Origin: an uncultured Flammeovirgaceae bacterium
GTDB lineage: Bacteria; Bacteroidota; Bacteroidia; Cytophagales; Cyclobacteriaceae
DNA length: 64,000 nucleotides
Direction: 5' to 3'
Assembly: GCA_937884755.1 (NCBI GenBank)
Contig: CAKZYJ010000512.1
Coordinates: forward strand, 1 to 64,000
Part shown: in pieces, positions 29,616 through 38,734 of the stretch
Layout: every line of letters begins with the position of its first letter
Numbering within the stretch: the first letter of the stretch is position 1
The notes under the pieces: generated by a model
The model's database searches: none
Seen by the model: only the letters and a program-made list of their open reading frames with translations
What the model was told of the DNA's origin: nothing
Translations under genes and position numbers: made by a program

Positions 29616-31271
29616 ATGGCTTCTCTTTCTCCTTTTTCTCAAACGTTAGGCGTTAAACGAGCCGCACACTTACTACGACGGGCTGCTTTCGGAGCCACTA
29701 AGTCTCAAATAGATCAGTTTGCTCAATTAACTCCCGCACAAGCTGTCAATCAGCTTTTTACTCAACCAGCCGAGCGGGAAGCACCTCGCGACCCAGCTAC
29801 TGGTACTGATTGGGTAAGTCCTAAACCTACGGAAAACAACAGTGGTCGCGACGAACTGATTGGCCAAACTAAAGCATGGTGGATTGATTCTTTCCTGCAA
29901 TCAGACCCTTGTGTAGCGACGAAGAGTAGCTTCTTTTTACATACTCATTTCACTACTATTTCTAACCGATTGCGGTATGCCCCGTCTATTTACTATCAAA
30001 TACGCCTATTTGATCAGTTTGCGGTAGGCAATTTCAAAGAGCTGACTAAATGTATTTGCCTGGATAATGCGATGATGCGTCATCTGGATGGGCAGCTAAA
30101 TCGTAAGGGTAGTCCCAACGAAAACTACGCTCGGGAATTCCTGGAATTATACTCTATCGGTAAAGGTCCTCAACGTGGCCCCGACGACTACACTACGTTT
30201 ACCGAACTAGATGTGGTAGAAGCTGCGAAGGTATTTTCAGGTTACGACATCGATGAGGAGTTCACCAATATTAATCCCGAACTAAATGTGGTTCAGGCTA
30301 AAGTAAGAACCAACGATCAAGGATTGGCCGCTCAGCACGATAGTTCTACTAAGACTTTCAGTGCCGCTTTCCAGAATGCTACGATTGCCCCTATTGAGAT
30401 TGTGGGTAATTTAGCAACTGCTGAGGCCGCTATCGATGAAATACAGCAACTGGTAGATTTAGTGTTTGATCAGGAGGCAACCGCTCTGCATATCTGCCGA
30501 AAGCTCTATCGCTTTTTTGTTTATTACGAAATCAGCGATGAGGTAGAACAGGATATAATTGCCCCACTGGCAACAATTTTCCGCGATAATGGCTACGAAT
30601 TACAGCCGGTACTGCAGGCACTGTTTACCAGTCAGCATTTCTACGATGAAGATAATTCGGTAAACGTAGATGACCATATAGGAGCTATTATCAAATCACC
30701 GCTTGATCTAATTGTCGGGATTCATCGATTTTTTGATGTACCCATGCCCGATTATCAGGGAGAGCTAACTAGCTTCTACGAGACAATGAACCAAGGGGTA
30801 CTGAAGCCACTTACTGATCAGGGAATGTACTTCTACGAACCCTTTGAGGTGGCAGGGTATCCGGCTTATCACCAAAACCCTACTTTCCACCGTAACTGGA
30901 TCAGTTCCAATTACTTAGCCCGTCGTTATGAGTATGCTAAGAAGCTCATTGAGGGAATCCGAGACCAGGATGGTAATGAACTAGTGAAGCTAGATGTAAT
31001 GGCGTACGTAACTAAGCCAGCCAATATTTCAGATCCATCTGATGCGGAGCAGTTAGTACGGGAACTCGTGGATTATTTACTACCCGAAGAGATTAGCGAA
31101 GAGCGTTTTGACTTCTTTCTACGAGCCATTTTACTGGACGACCTGTCGGAAATAAACTGGAAGTTTGAATGGCAGAACTACGAGAGTACCGGCGATGATT
31201 CGGCCGTAAGGGTTCAGCTAGAAAAATTATTTAACACCATTCTGCAATCACCAGAATACCAACTTTCATAA
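29616..31271 (+). CDS. DUF1800 family protein
   Basis: KRAAHLLRRAAFGATKSQIDQFAQLTPAQAVNQLF; NENYAREFLELYSIGKG; paired with a DUF1501 gene. Confidence 0.92.
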   Translation: MASLSPFSQTLGVKRAAHLLRRAAFGATKSQIDQFAQLTPAQAVNQLFTQPAEREAPRDPATGTDWVSPKPTENNSGRDELIGQTKAWWIDSFLQSDPCVATKSSFFLHTHFTTISNRLRYAPSIYYQIRLFDQFAVGNFKELTKCICLDNAMMRHLDGQLNRKGSPNENYAREFLELYSIGKGPQRGPDDYTTFTELDVVEAAKVFSGYDIDEEFTNINPELNVVQAKVRTNDQGLAAQHDSSTKTFSAAFQNATIAPIEIVGNLATAEAAIDEIQQLVDLVFDQEATALHICRKLYRFFVYYEISDEVEQDIIAPLATIFRDNGYELQPVLQALFTSQHFYDEDNSVNVDDHIGAIIKSPLDLIVGIHRFFDVPMPDYQGELTSFYETMNQGVLKPLTDQGMYFYEPFEVAGYPAYHQNPTFHRNWISSNYLARRYEYAKKLIEGIRDQDGNELVKLDVMAYVTKPANISDPSDAEQLVRELVDYLLPEEISEERFDFFLRAILLDDLSEINWKFEWQNYESTGDDSAVRVQLEKLFNTILQSPEYQLS

Positions 31272-31274
31272 GGG

Positions 31275-32930
31275 ATGAATAGACGATCTTTTCTCAAAAA
31301 GGCTCCCATTGCAGCCGGCGCACCGTTGATGCTGAACGGGCTTTCATTACAGGCTATGGCCGAGCAAAGTCCATTGCAGCGACTAGCCGCCAGTAGTACT
31401 AATGACCGAGTACTAGTCATTATTCAGTTACACGGCGGGAATGACGGACTGAATGCACTGATTCCTATCAATCAGTACGGGCGTTACTATGATTTACGAC
31501 CCAATATTGCCATCGCCGACAAAGGTAATCGAGGAGTCATTCCGCTGGATAGCACGCTACCTGATGAGCAACAGATAGGTCTTCATCCGGATATGTTAGG
31601 AATGAAAGAGCTGTATGATCAGGGATTGATGTCTATTGTACAGTCTGTAGCTTATGATAATATGAACGGATCGCACTTCCGGAGTCGGGATATCTGGTTT
31701 ATGGGAGGCGATTACGATGAGTACATTGATTCCGGCTGGATTGGCCGCTATCTTGATCAGCTATTTCCTGGTTACCCCGATAGTTATCCTAATGAAGAGA
31801 TGCCCGACCCGTTAGGAATTGAGATCGGTAATTCCGTTTCTTTGGGTTTTCATCGGGACAATGGTATTCCTACCTCTATTGCCATTAGCAATCCGCAGCA
31901 ATTTTATAATCTGATCAACAGCGTTGGGGTAGAACCACCCGAGTCAGTAGCCGATACGTACTACGGTCATGAATTACAGTGGATCTTAGATATTGAACAG
32001 AAGTCAAATCAGTACGCGGGTAGACTACGAGAACTTTACGAACGAGGTAGCAATAGCGGAGTACAGTATCCGGAAAAATATCCGCTGAGTGCTCCCGCTA
32101 ATAGTCTTCGGAATGGCCTCGCTCCTCAGTTGCAGATGATTGCTCGTTTGCTCAGTGGGGGTATTCAGACCAAAGTATTTCTAGCAAGGATTGGTGGATT
32201 TGACACCCACGCATCTCAGGTAGAAGAGTACGATGCCTCTATGGGTATACACGCGGCTCTGCTTTACCATATCTCCGAAGCTATGAAAGCCTTTCAGGCT
32301 GATTTAAGAGGCTTAGGACTGGAAAATCGGGTGATGACCGTCACCATGTCTGAATTTGGCCGTCGGGCTAAGTCTAACGGTAGTTACGGTACCGATCACG
32401 GAACAGCTGCCCCCATGTTTGTCTTCGGACGAAATGTAAAACCGGTTGTAGTATGCACCAATCCTGATCTAAACGACTTGAACCGAAATAATCTCAAGCA
32501 CCACTTTGATTATCGCCAAGTATTCGGTAGTCTCATTCAAGACTGGATGCAGGCCGATGATGCTACCATTGAACGAACTAACTTTGCCGATTTTATCACC
32601 CCTGAAAGTAAAATTGAGCTGGTGGGTGACCCTATCACTTCGGTAGATGCTATTCAGTTTAAGAATGAGCGCTATTACCTCAAGCCTTGTTCACCCAATC
32701 CTGCCAATGGTTTAACTCAGGTAACGTATCGGATTAATGCTCGGGAGTGGGTAATGGTAGAACTGATTGACACGATGGGTAATCAACTGAAAGTTTTGGT
32801 CAACGAAGAGCAGATTGCAGGAGAGTACTCGTTAACCCTGGATGTTTCCGGATTAAAGACGGGAACCTATATTGTTCAAGCCAAAACTTCAGGTTGGCAG
32901 GATACAACAAAGCTCATTGTAGTTCGGTAG
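31275..32930 (+). CDS. DUF1501 family protein with C-terminal T9SS type A sorting domain
   Basis: MNRRSFLKKAPIAAGAPLML leader; VLVIIQLHGGNDGLNALIPI; GGFDTHASQ; SEFGRRAKSNGSYGTDHGTAAPMFVFG; C-terminus PCSPNPANGLTQVTYRI...YSLTLDVSGLKTGTYIVQAKTSGWQDTTKLIVVR. Confidence 0.94.
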   Translation: MNRRSFLKKAPIAAGAPLMLNGLSLQAMAEQSPLQRLAASSTNDRVLVIIQLHGGNDGLNALIPINQYGRYYDLRPNIAIADKGNRGVIPLDSTLPDEQQIGLHPDMLGMKELYDQGLMSIVQSVAYDNMNGSHFRSRDIWFMGGDYDEYIDSGWIGRYLDQLFPGYPDSYPNEEMPDPLGIEIGNSVSLGFHRDNGIPTSIAISNPQQFYNLINSVGVEPPESVADTYYGHELQWILDIEQKSNQYAGRLRELYERGSNSGVQYPEKYPLSAPANSLRNGLAPQLQMIARLLSGGIQTKVFLARIGGFDTHASQVEEYDASMGIHAALLYHISEAMKAFQADLRGLGLENRVMTVTMSEFGRRAKSNGSYGTDHGTAAPMFVFGRNVKPVVVCTNPDLNDLNRNNLKHHFDYRQVFGSLIQDWMQADDATIERTNFADFITPESKIELVGDPITSVDAIQFKNERYYLKPCSPNPANGLTQVTYRINAREWVMVELIDTMGNQLKVLVNEEQIAGEYSLTLDVSGLKTGTYIVQAKTSGWQDTTKLIVVR

Positions 32931-32956
32931 TAGCTTTAGCGAATTATCTTATTAAG

Positions 32957-32987
32957 GGTCAGGCTTACTAAAAGTCTGGCCTTTTTT
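32957..32987 (+). terminator. rho-independent terminator-like hairpin
   Basis: GGTCAGGCTT / AAGTCTGGCC (10-bp stem with two G-T wobbles) followed by TTTTTT, about 25 nt after the DUF1501 stop. Confidence 0.75.
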
Positions 32988-33040
32988 GTTGCGATACATC
33001 GGAAAAAATGAATCGGAAAACCTTTAGGCAAGCGATAACG

Positions 33041-33059
33041 TATTACTATCATAGTAATA
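33041..33059. promoter_or_regulatory. near-perfect palindrome, candidate operator
   Basis: TATTACTAT-C-ATAGTAATA: 9-bp perfect arms around a 1-nt centre, about 20 bp upstream of the SPFH start codon. Confidence 0.5.
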
Positions 33060-33078
33060 TCATTTTAATATCACTAAT

Positions 33079-33933
33079 ATGAACCAAGAGTACAAAATCA
33101 GCCCACCTTCTGGTTACTCAATGGCGGTGGTGACCGCTATTGTCGCATTTGTAGCCTTTTTAGCCCTCAGCGCCGGTGGTACTGCGTTATTAGCCGTTAT
33201 AGCTTTTCCCGCTTTACTCTTTCTTTTACGAGGGTTTGTTATGATTCAGCCCAATGGTTCATTGGTGATGACTTTATTTGGGGAATACAAAGGAACAGTA
33301 AAGAAAAACGGTTTCTTTTGGGTAAACCCTCTTTACAGCCGACAAAGAATCTCATTGCGGGCACGTAACTTCGATAGCGAGCGAGTAAAAGTGAACGATA
33401 AACTAGGAAATCCAATCATGATCAGTGTGATTTTGGTCTGGAAGGTAGAGGATACCTACAAAGCCGCCTTCGAGGTAGATAATTACGAAAACTTCGTAAA
33501 AGTACAGTCGGATGCAGCAGTTCGCAAACTAGCCAATTCGTATCCTTATGATAATTTCGATCACGAACACGAAATTACGCTAGTATCGGGAGTAGATGAA
33601 GTAAACGAAGCTTTGGAAGGTCGGTTGAGCGATCGTTTACAAATGGCCGGGATTAAGGTGATTGAAGCGCGAATTGGCTATTTGGCGTATTCCTCCGAGA
33701 TTGCTAGTGCCATGTTACGTCGTCAGCAAGCAACGGCTATTGTGGCGGCTCGGGAAAAGATTGTCGAGGGTGCGGTAAGTATGGTGGAGATGGCTTTAGA
33801 GGATCTATCTAAAAAAGAAATTATTGAAATGGATGAGGAAAAGAAAGCCACTATGGTTAGTAATTTAATGGTGGTACTTTGTTCTGATAAGGATGCTACT
33901 CCAGTAGTGAATACCGGAACATTACACCAGTAA
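33079..33933 (+). CDS. SPFH/Band 7 domain membrane protein
   Basis: Two N-terminal hydrophobic segments; MIQPNGSLVMTLFGEYKGTVKKNGFFWVNPLYSRQRISLRARNFDSERVKVNDKLGNPIMISVILVWKVEDTYKAAFEV. Confidence 0.9.
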   Translation: MNQEYKISPPSGYSMAVVTAIVAFVAFLALSAGGTALLAVIAFPALLFLLRGFVMIQPNGSLVMTLFGEYKGTVKKNGFFWVNPLYSRQRISLRARNFDSERVKVNDKLGNPIMISVILVWKVEDTYKAAFEVDNYENFVKVQSDAAVRKLANSYPYDNFDHEHEITLVSGVDEVNEALEGRLSDRLQMAGIKVIEARIGYLAYSSEIASAMLRRQQATAIVAAREKIVEGAVSMVEMALEDLSKKEIIEMDEEKKATMVSNLMVVLCSDKDATPVVNTGTLHQ

Positions 33934-33984
33934 AATTCTTTTTATCAGTAGTGATAACTACGAGACGTACTTCTAATTAGTACT

Positions 33985-34176
33985 ATGCCGAAGAAGAAAG
34001 CTTTTGCCTTACGAGTGAGTCCTGAGATGATGACAGCGGTTGAAAAATGGGCGGCTGACGAATTTCGTAGTACCAACGGGCAAATAGAGTGGATTATTGA
34101 TCAGGCTTTGCAAAAGGCAGGACGTAAAAAAAAGATAAAAGAAGTAAAAGATTCGGAAAAGGAAACCGAGTCCTGA
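33985..34176 (+). CDS. ribbon-helix-helix (Arc-like) DNA-binding protein
   Basis: KKKAFALRVSPEMMTAVEKWAADEFRSTNGQIEWIIDQALQKAGRKKK; 63 aa, just downstream of the SPFH gene. Confidence 0.8.
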   Translation: MPKKKAFALRVSPEMMTAVEKWAADEFRSTNGQIEWIIDQALQKAGRKKKIKEVKDSEKETES

Positions 34177-34193
34177 TCAACTTAATGTAACCA

Positions 34194-35054
34194 GTGCATC
34201 ACATGAAAGTAGCTATTTTACATGGGCTCGGGGTACTTAGTTTACTGCTTGCGTTTTCCTGTAATAGCCTTTCAGATAAGAGTGGAATGGTTGACTACGA
34301 GTTATTTTTGACGGCAGATGAAGAAAGGCCAATTTTTGTAGCCTTGGGGGGTAGCGAAGGGGGAATGGTCTACGCTGGTAAAGAAACAAAGAATTTGAGA
34401 GATAGTATTTTATCCCGAGGGTATCACTTTCTGGCAATTGGTTACTTTGGTACCCCGAATACTCCGAAAGAATTGGAGCGAATTTCTTTAGATGCTATCT
34501 ATGATACAATCAGTAGTATTAGCCAACAACCGTTTATTGACCAAAACCAGATTGCCGTTTTTGGCGGCTCGAGAGGAGGGGAACTCGCCCTAAACATAGC
34601 TTCAAGGTATCCAGATATTGCGGCGGTCTTGGCTATTGTACCCTCCTATGTGACATTACCCGCTCGGTTTGGATGGAACGAAGCTTCCTCTTGGACATTT
34701 AAAGGGGAAGAAGTTCCCTGGGTGGCTGCATTGGATGAAGCTAGAGCACTGATGGATGACGGGGATTTTTACGGAGGCTTCAGCAAGGTAATTGAGAATC
34801 ATCAGTCTAAAACTGTTATGGAAGCTGCGATAGAAGTAGAAAAAATCAATGCTCCAATATTATTTGTTTCTTCCTCAGAAGATGAAGTATGGCCATCTAC
34901 TCTGATGGTGAATAGAATGATAGAAAGGCTTGAAAAGAACAATTTCAAACACCCCTATCAGCATGTTGAATTAGAAGGTAGTCATGCCGCGTTTACCAAA
35001 AACTACGGGGTGATTTTAGGTTTTTTGAATAAGCATTTACCAGTAGACAAATAG
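34194..35054 (+). CDS. lipoprotein alpha/beta hydrolase (BAAT/dienelactone hydrolase-like)
   Basis: Lipobox LLAFSC; nucleophile elbow FGGSRGGELAL; SEDEVWPS and GSHAAF for Asp and His regions. Confidence 0.82.
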   Translation: MHHMKVAILHGLGVLSLLLAFSCNSLSDKSGMVDYELFLTADEERPIFVALGGSEGGMVYAGKETKNLRDSILSRGYHFLAIGYFGTPNTPKELERISLDAIYDTISSISQQPFIDQNQIAVFGGSRGGELALNIASRYPDIAAVLAIVPSYVTLPARFGWNEASSWTFKGEEVPWVAALDEARALMDDGDFYGGFSKVIENHQSKTVMEAAIEVEKINAPILFVSSSEDEVWPSTLMVNRMIERLEKNNFKHPYQHVELEGSHAAFTKNYGVILGFLNKHLPVDK

Positions 35055-35170
35055 AATAGATAACCTTTGAGTGAGGCGATCGCACTACAGTGGCTGGCAC
35101 CCGGCTACCGACATGTGGTACGATTCCCTGTCGTGACTGATTTTGAACGCATACCAGTATTATACTATCA

Positions 35171-36352
35171 TTAGAACCACTGCGAAAACTCCTGTTTGGA
35201 AAGCTTGAAGAGCGCGAGGCGCGAGAACTTACCGGCCAAGTAGGTTTCGGAAACTACCGCTAATCCACCGTCACCAGTCATCACAAAGTCACCTAAGCGA
35301 TAGGGGTTAGTTTGCCCCAGGTAATTTACGCTGATTAGCTCTCCGCTGGCTTTATCGTAAGCATAAAATACCATCTGACGGCGCTTGGTATGCGTTCCGT
35401 ACAGAATGATCTCCTGGCCTAGATGATTTATTTCCTTAATGATTACCCGGGCGTTATCATCAATCTCATTGTAGGATACAGTGGGCAGATCACTTCCTAC
35501 ATTAATGGCTCTCTCCTGTACAGTAGCGTTCGACAATATCGCTCCGTTGCCAAAATTAGTTTGGGCTACTGCGTAAAGTTGGTTACCCAATGGCTGTACC
35601 GCACTCATCATACTCTCATCACGATAGCCATGTAGGGTACCCAGGAATTCTCCCCCGCTAAGGTCAGCAAATACCAGCGAGAAAGAGTAATTATAAAGTC
35701 CGTTGAAATAAACGTAATTACCGTTAGTTCCTACGAAAAAGGGTAGGGAAGACCCCACACCGGCAATATGATCAATTACATATTCTTCTACATCTTCCTG
35801 AACTTCGTAAGAAGCATTCCAGATTTCAGCAAACGAGTCGGTAAATGCGTGAATCGTACTACTCTGACTATCACGGTCGTATCCTAAAAATATCCACTGA
35901 TTGTCAGGAGTTCGGTGTACTGCTAAAGGGTACTTAACCGCAGATAGCGTCTGTATTCTGTCGCTGGTGCCCGCAGTTGGATTGATCAGATATACTTCCA
36001 GGCTTTGCGATAACTCGTTCATCCCGAACATATAGAAGGCCGAATCCTGAGAGAATAATTGGGGTAAGGGATTAACGAAGGGTTCATCCAGCGTCTGAAG
36101 CCATTCAGTTTTACCTTCATCATCTGACTTAAACAAGTGAGCTTTCCACTGTTCAGTTCGAGACAGCGTTAGGTAACCACTATCAGCGGTCTGAACAATT
36201 GACAATGGCTGGTATTCGTCGGTAAATTGCTGAGTTTCGTAAAGCCGGGTAAAACTATTACGCGGCTCAATCAACTCCTCATCAGAACTACACCCGTAAT
36301 TCAGAGAAATTATCACCAGCTTGATTAATAAATATTTGAAATATCTTTTCAT
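35171..36352 (-). CDS. hypothetical lipoprotein
   Basis: MKRYFKYLLIKLVIISLNYGCSSDEE lipoprotein signal; repeated beta-propeller-like segments (QTADSGYLTLSR, TGDGGLAVVSE). ORF extends to 36406. Confidence 0.8.
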   Translation of the reverse strand: MKRYFKYLLIKLVIISLNYGCSSDEELIEPRNSFTRLYETQQFTDEYQPLSIVQTADSGYLTLSRTEQWKAHLFKSDDEGKTEWLQTLDEPFVNPLPQLFSQDSAFYMFGMNELSQSLEVYLINPTAGTSDRIQTLSAVKYPLAVHRTPDNQWIFLGYDRDSQSSTIHAFTDSFAEIWNASYEVQEDVEEYVIDHIAGVGSSLPFFVGTNGNYVYFNGLYNYSFSLVFADLSGGEFLGTLHGYRDESMMSAVQPLGNQLYAVAQTNFGNGAILSNATVQERAINVGSDLPTVSYNEIDDNARVIIKEINHLGQEIILYGTHTKRRQMVFYAYDKASGELISVNYLGQTNPYRLGDFVMTGDGGLAVVSETYLAGKFSRLALFKLSKQEFSQWF

Positions 36353-36369
36353 AATCGAGAATTGATAAG

Positions 36370-36419
36370 GGACAATTGATAGTGGAACGAAACTTTCAAT
36401 TATCAACTGTCAATTGTCC
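36370..36419. repeat. imperfect inverted repeat between two co-directional minus-strand genes
   Basis: GGACAATTGATAGT (36370-36383) versus ACTGTCAATTGTCC (36406-36419): 13 of 14 positions pair. Confidence 0.7.
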
Positions 36420-36431
36420 ACTATTTATGGA

Positions 36432-37289
36432 TTACATTACAACTGGAGAAAAGCTTTTTGTCAGGTACTTAAGTGGAAAAACCAATTGGAAAGAGATCTC
36501 CTGACCAGATAGTCTAATGTCATCCAGTACGTTACCTAATCCTTGAAAATCCCGGGTAGCTGAGTAGCGGGTTTGATCGTTTACGATGTTTTGTAAGCCG
36601 TAATAATAATTTACTTCAATGCCAGCCATACAACCGGTAAAATGATAGTATAAACCTCCACCAGCTTTGGCTGCCCACTGACTCTGATTAAAGAGGGTTA
36701 AGGCATTAGTAGACTGATTATCGGTTTCCAAGGATATTGCTGTTCCTGAGGTGTAATCAACACCAGAAGATTGTAGTTCTTTGGTAGCATCAACTCTTAG
36801 TTGATACTGAATCCCCGCTTGCACAAAAGGCTTCCAGCGCTTGGGTAGAAATACATAACGGGCAGTAAGGGGAAGCTGTAAATAGTGCATTTTGTATTGA
36901 TGCTGGTACTCTAGTTCATAAGCATTGGTCTGGTTTTCGTCATCATTCCACCTATACTGGGTTCGGTAACCCCATCGTTGCTGAGAATAAGATGGATTAA
37001 TAGAGATCTGTAGAAACCGAGCGGGTGAAAATATAGTAACTAAACCTAACTGATAACCCATGGGCTGATCAGCAGCAGAGTAATTCTTCGTTTCTAGTTC
37101 TTCTACATTCCACAGGTCAATCTCCGAATGACTCTGTTGCAACTTGGGTTGCATCAAATTTAAACCGGTTGATATACCTACGTACCACTGCGAGGAGGTA
37201 AATCCACCGGCTCGGCGAATTGATTTCTGGGCCAGCCCATCAATTGATAGACCGATAAGAAACAATAGAATCCAGCAATATCTAATCAT
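36432..37289 (-). CDS. outer-membrane beta-barrel (porin-like) protein
   Basis: Signal peptide MIRYCWILLFLIGLSIDGLAQ; alternating beta pattern WYVGISTGLNLMQPK...YQLGLVTIFSPARFLQISINPSYSQQRWGY...LQLPLTARYVFLPKRWKPFVQAGIQYQLRV. ORF extends to 37319. Confidence 0.8.
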   Translation of the reverse strand: MIRYCWILLFLIGLSIDGLAQKSIRRAGGFTSSQWYVGISTGLNLMQPKLQQSHSEIDLWNVEELETKNYSAADQPMGYQLGLVTIFSPARFLQISINPSYSQQRWGYRTQYRWNDDENQTNAYELEYQHQYKMHYLQLPLTARYVFLPKRWKPFVQAGIQYQLRVDATKELQSSGVDYTSGTAISLETDNQSTNALTLFNQSQWAAKAGGGLYYHFTGCMAGIEVNYYYGLQNIVNDQTRYSATRDFQGLGNVLDDIRLSGQEISFQLVFPLKYLTKSFSPVVM

Positions 37290-37528
37290 AGCTAATACTA
37301 TTTTCAGAGATAATTGCATGGATTATGCCAATAATATAATTACAATATTTTATGTAACATTTTTAATAAAATAGCCTGTCAGTTGTTATCAAATTATCTA
37401 TCGAAATTGAGTTTTATTATACTATGATAAAACATCAGGCTCTAATTATCATATTGATTAGATCTACTGCAGTTAACAAGAAAACGAGAACTCAAAAGTA
37501 GCGGAATAGTAGAGTCGAATGTTCTAAA

Positions 37529-38734
37529 TCAGGATTTTGCTGCGGGAAACAATTTTTTAAGCTGATCAGTGAGGGAGCTTTCTAAGGAAACAAACTGAAC
37601 TTCACCTGTGCTGGTATTAGCTTCATTACTATTGAACTGACGCACTACTGGTAATAGGTTACCCACTTTTGGGTAAAGCAGTATACCTCGTTTTGCGTTG
37701 AAAAGCTGAGTGTAGGTAAACACCTGTCGTAAATCTTCGTCAGCAGGTTCGGCTACTTCCAGCACCTTCCACTTGGTATCAATTACTAGCCGATGATTAG
37801 AGCCAAAATCCAGAAGGAAATCCGGACGTAGATTTTTTGATTTCCAGAACGCTCTCTGTGACTGATAGTGCAGGGTAAACCGATAATTCTTGCTCAACTT
37901 TTGGAGATGATAGTAGATTAGTAGTTCAAATACCCGACTCATATCAAAAAGCAAAGAAAAACCGAAGTCATTTCCGGCGAAGGTGCCACCTAAATATCCT
38001 CCGCATATCAGATTAGCTAATCTCAGAGGAGTTTGGTAGTGTTGAGTATTCCGATTAAAGCTAATATTCTTCTCAGATGTATTTAACGGAAGATTAGTTA
38101 CTCGCTGAAAATATCGAAGTAGGTCTTTAGCTCGAGTTTGATAGCCACCCCAGTGATTCACAACACGAAGGGCTTGTTTTATTCTTTGGTTTGCATAGTG
38201 ATCTTCTTGAAGGCTGCGAGATTGTACGTAGAATCGGTGCTTATGTACCAAATTAGTACGAATCTGTTCACTCAGTAAAAGCTTCCCTCGCATAAACGGC
38301 ATTTGACCCTCTTGACTACCATACTCACGCTTCAATCCGCGACGAGTGAGCTGGTGTACTTCATCTAGAAAAATCCGTTGTAGTGTCTCGCTTAAGTTAC
38401 CAGGTTGCATCAACAGCTGTGGATTCAGATTACCTAACTGGGGTAGGAATTCAAATTTTTGTAGCAGTTGGGTCCAACGAGTGCGAGTATGGATGACATT
38501 ACCGGAACGATTTATCTTGGGTAAAACTTCAATAATCACATCCGGTAGCTCAACTAATCCTACGAGATTTCCTAAACGTATTGATTGGTATTCTAGGCGG
38601 TACATACCCGCTGGTAACTCTCTTTTTACTCGGGCAAGTTGGCTTAGGTAGTTTTCGGTGAAGGTTACGCTCTTCTTTTTTTCTCCCAGCCGCAAAACTG
38701 ATTGTTCGTAGACAGAGATGACCGGCTTAGTCAT
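37529..38734 (-). CDS. mcrC: McrC-like 5-methylcytosine restriction nuclease subunit
   Basis: GLVELPDVIIEVLPKI; PD-(D/E)xK nuclease core LRPDFLLDFGSNHRLVIDTKWKVLE; overlaps the mcrB-like gene by 8 nt. Confidence 0.9.
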   Translation of the reverse strand: MTKPVISVYEQSVLRLGEKKKSVTFTENYLSQLARVKRELPAGMYRLEYQSIRLGNLVGLVELPDVIIEVLPKINRSGNVIHTRTRWTQLLQKFEFLPQLGNLNPQLLMQPGNLSETLQRIFLDEVHQLTRRGLKREYGSQEGQMPFMRGKLLLSEQIRTNLVHKHRFYVQSRSLQEDHYANQRIKQALRVVNHWGGYQTRAKDLLRYFQRVTNLPLNTSEKNISFNRNTQHYQTPLRLANLICGGYLGGTFAGNDFGFSLLFDMSRVFELLIYYHLQKLSKNYRFTLHYQSQRAFWKSKNLRPDFLLDFGSNHRLVIDTKWKVLEVAEPADEDLRQVFTYTQLFNAKRGILLYPKVGNLLPVVRQFNSNEANTSTGEVQFVSLESSLTDQLKKLFPAAKS

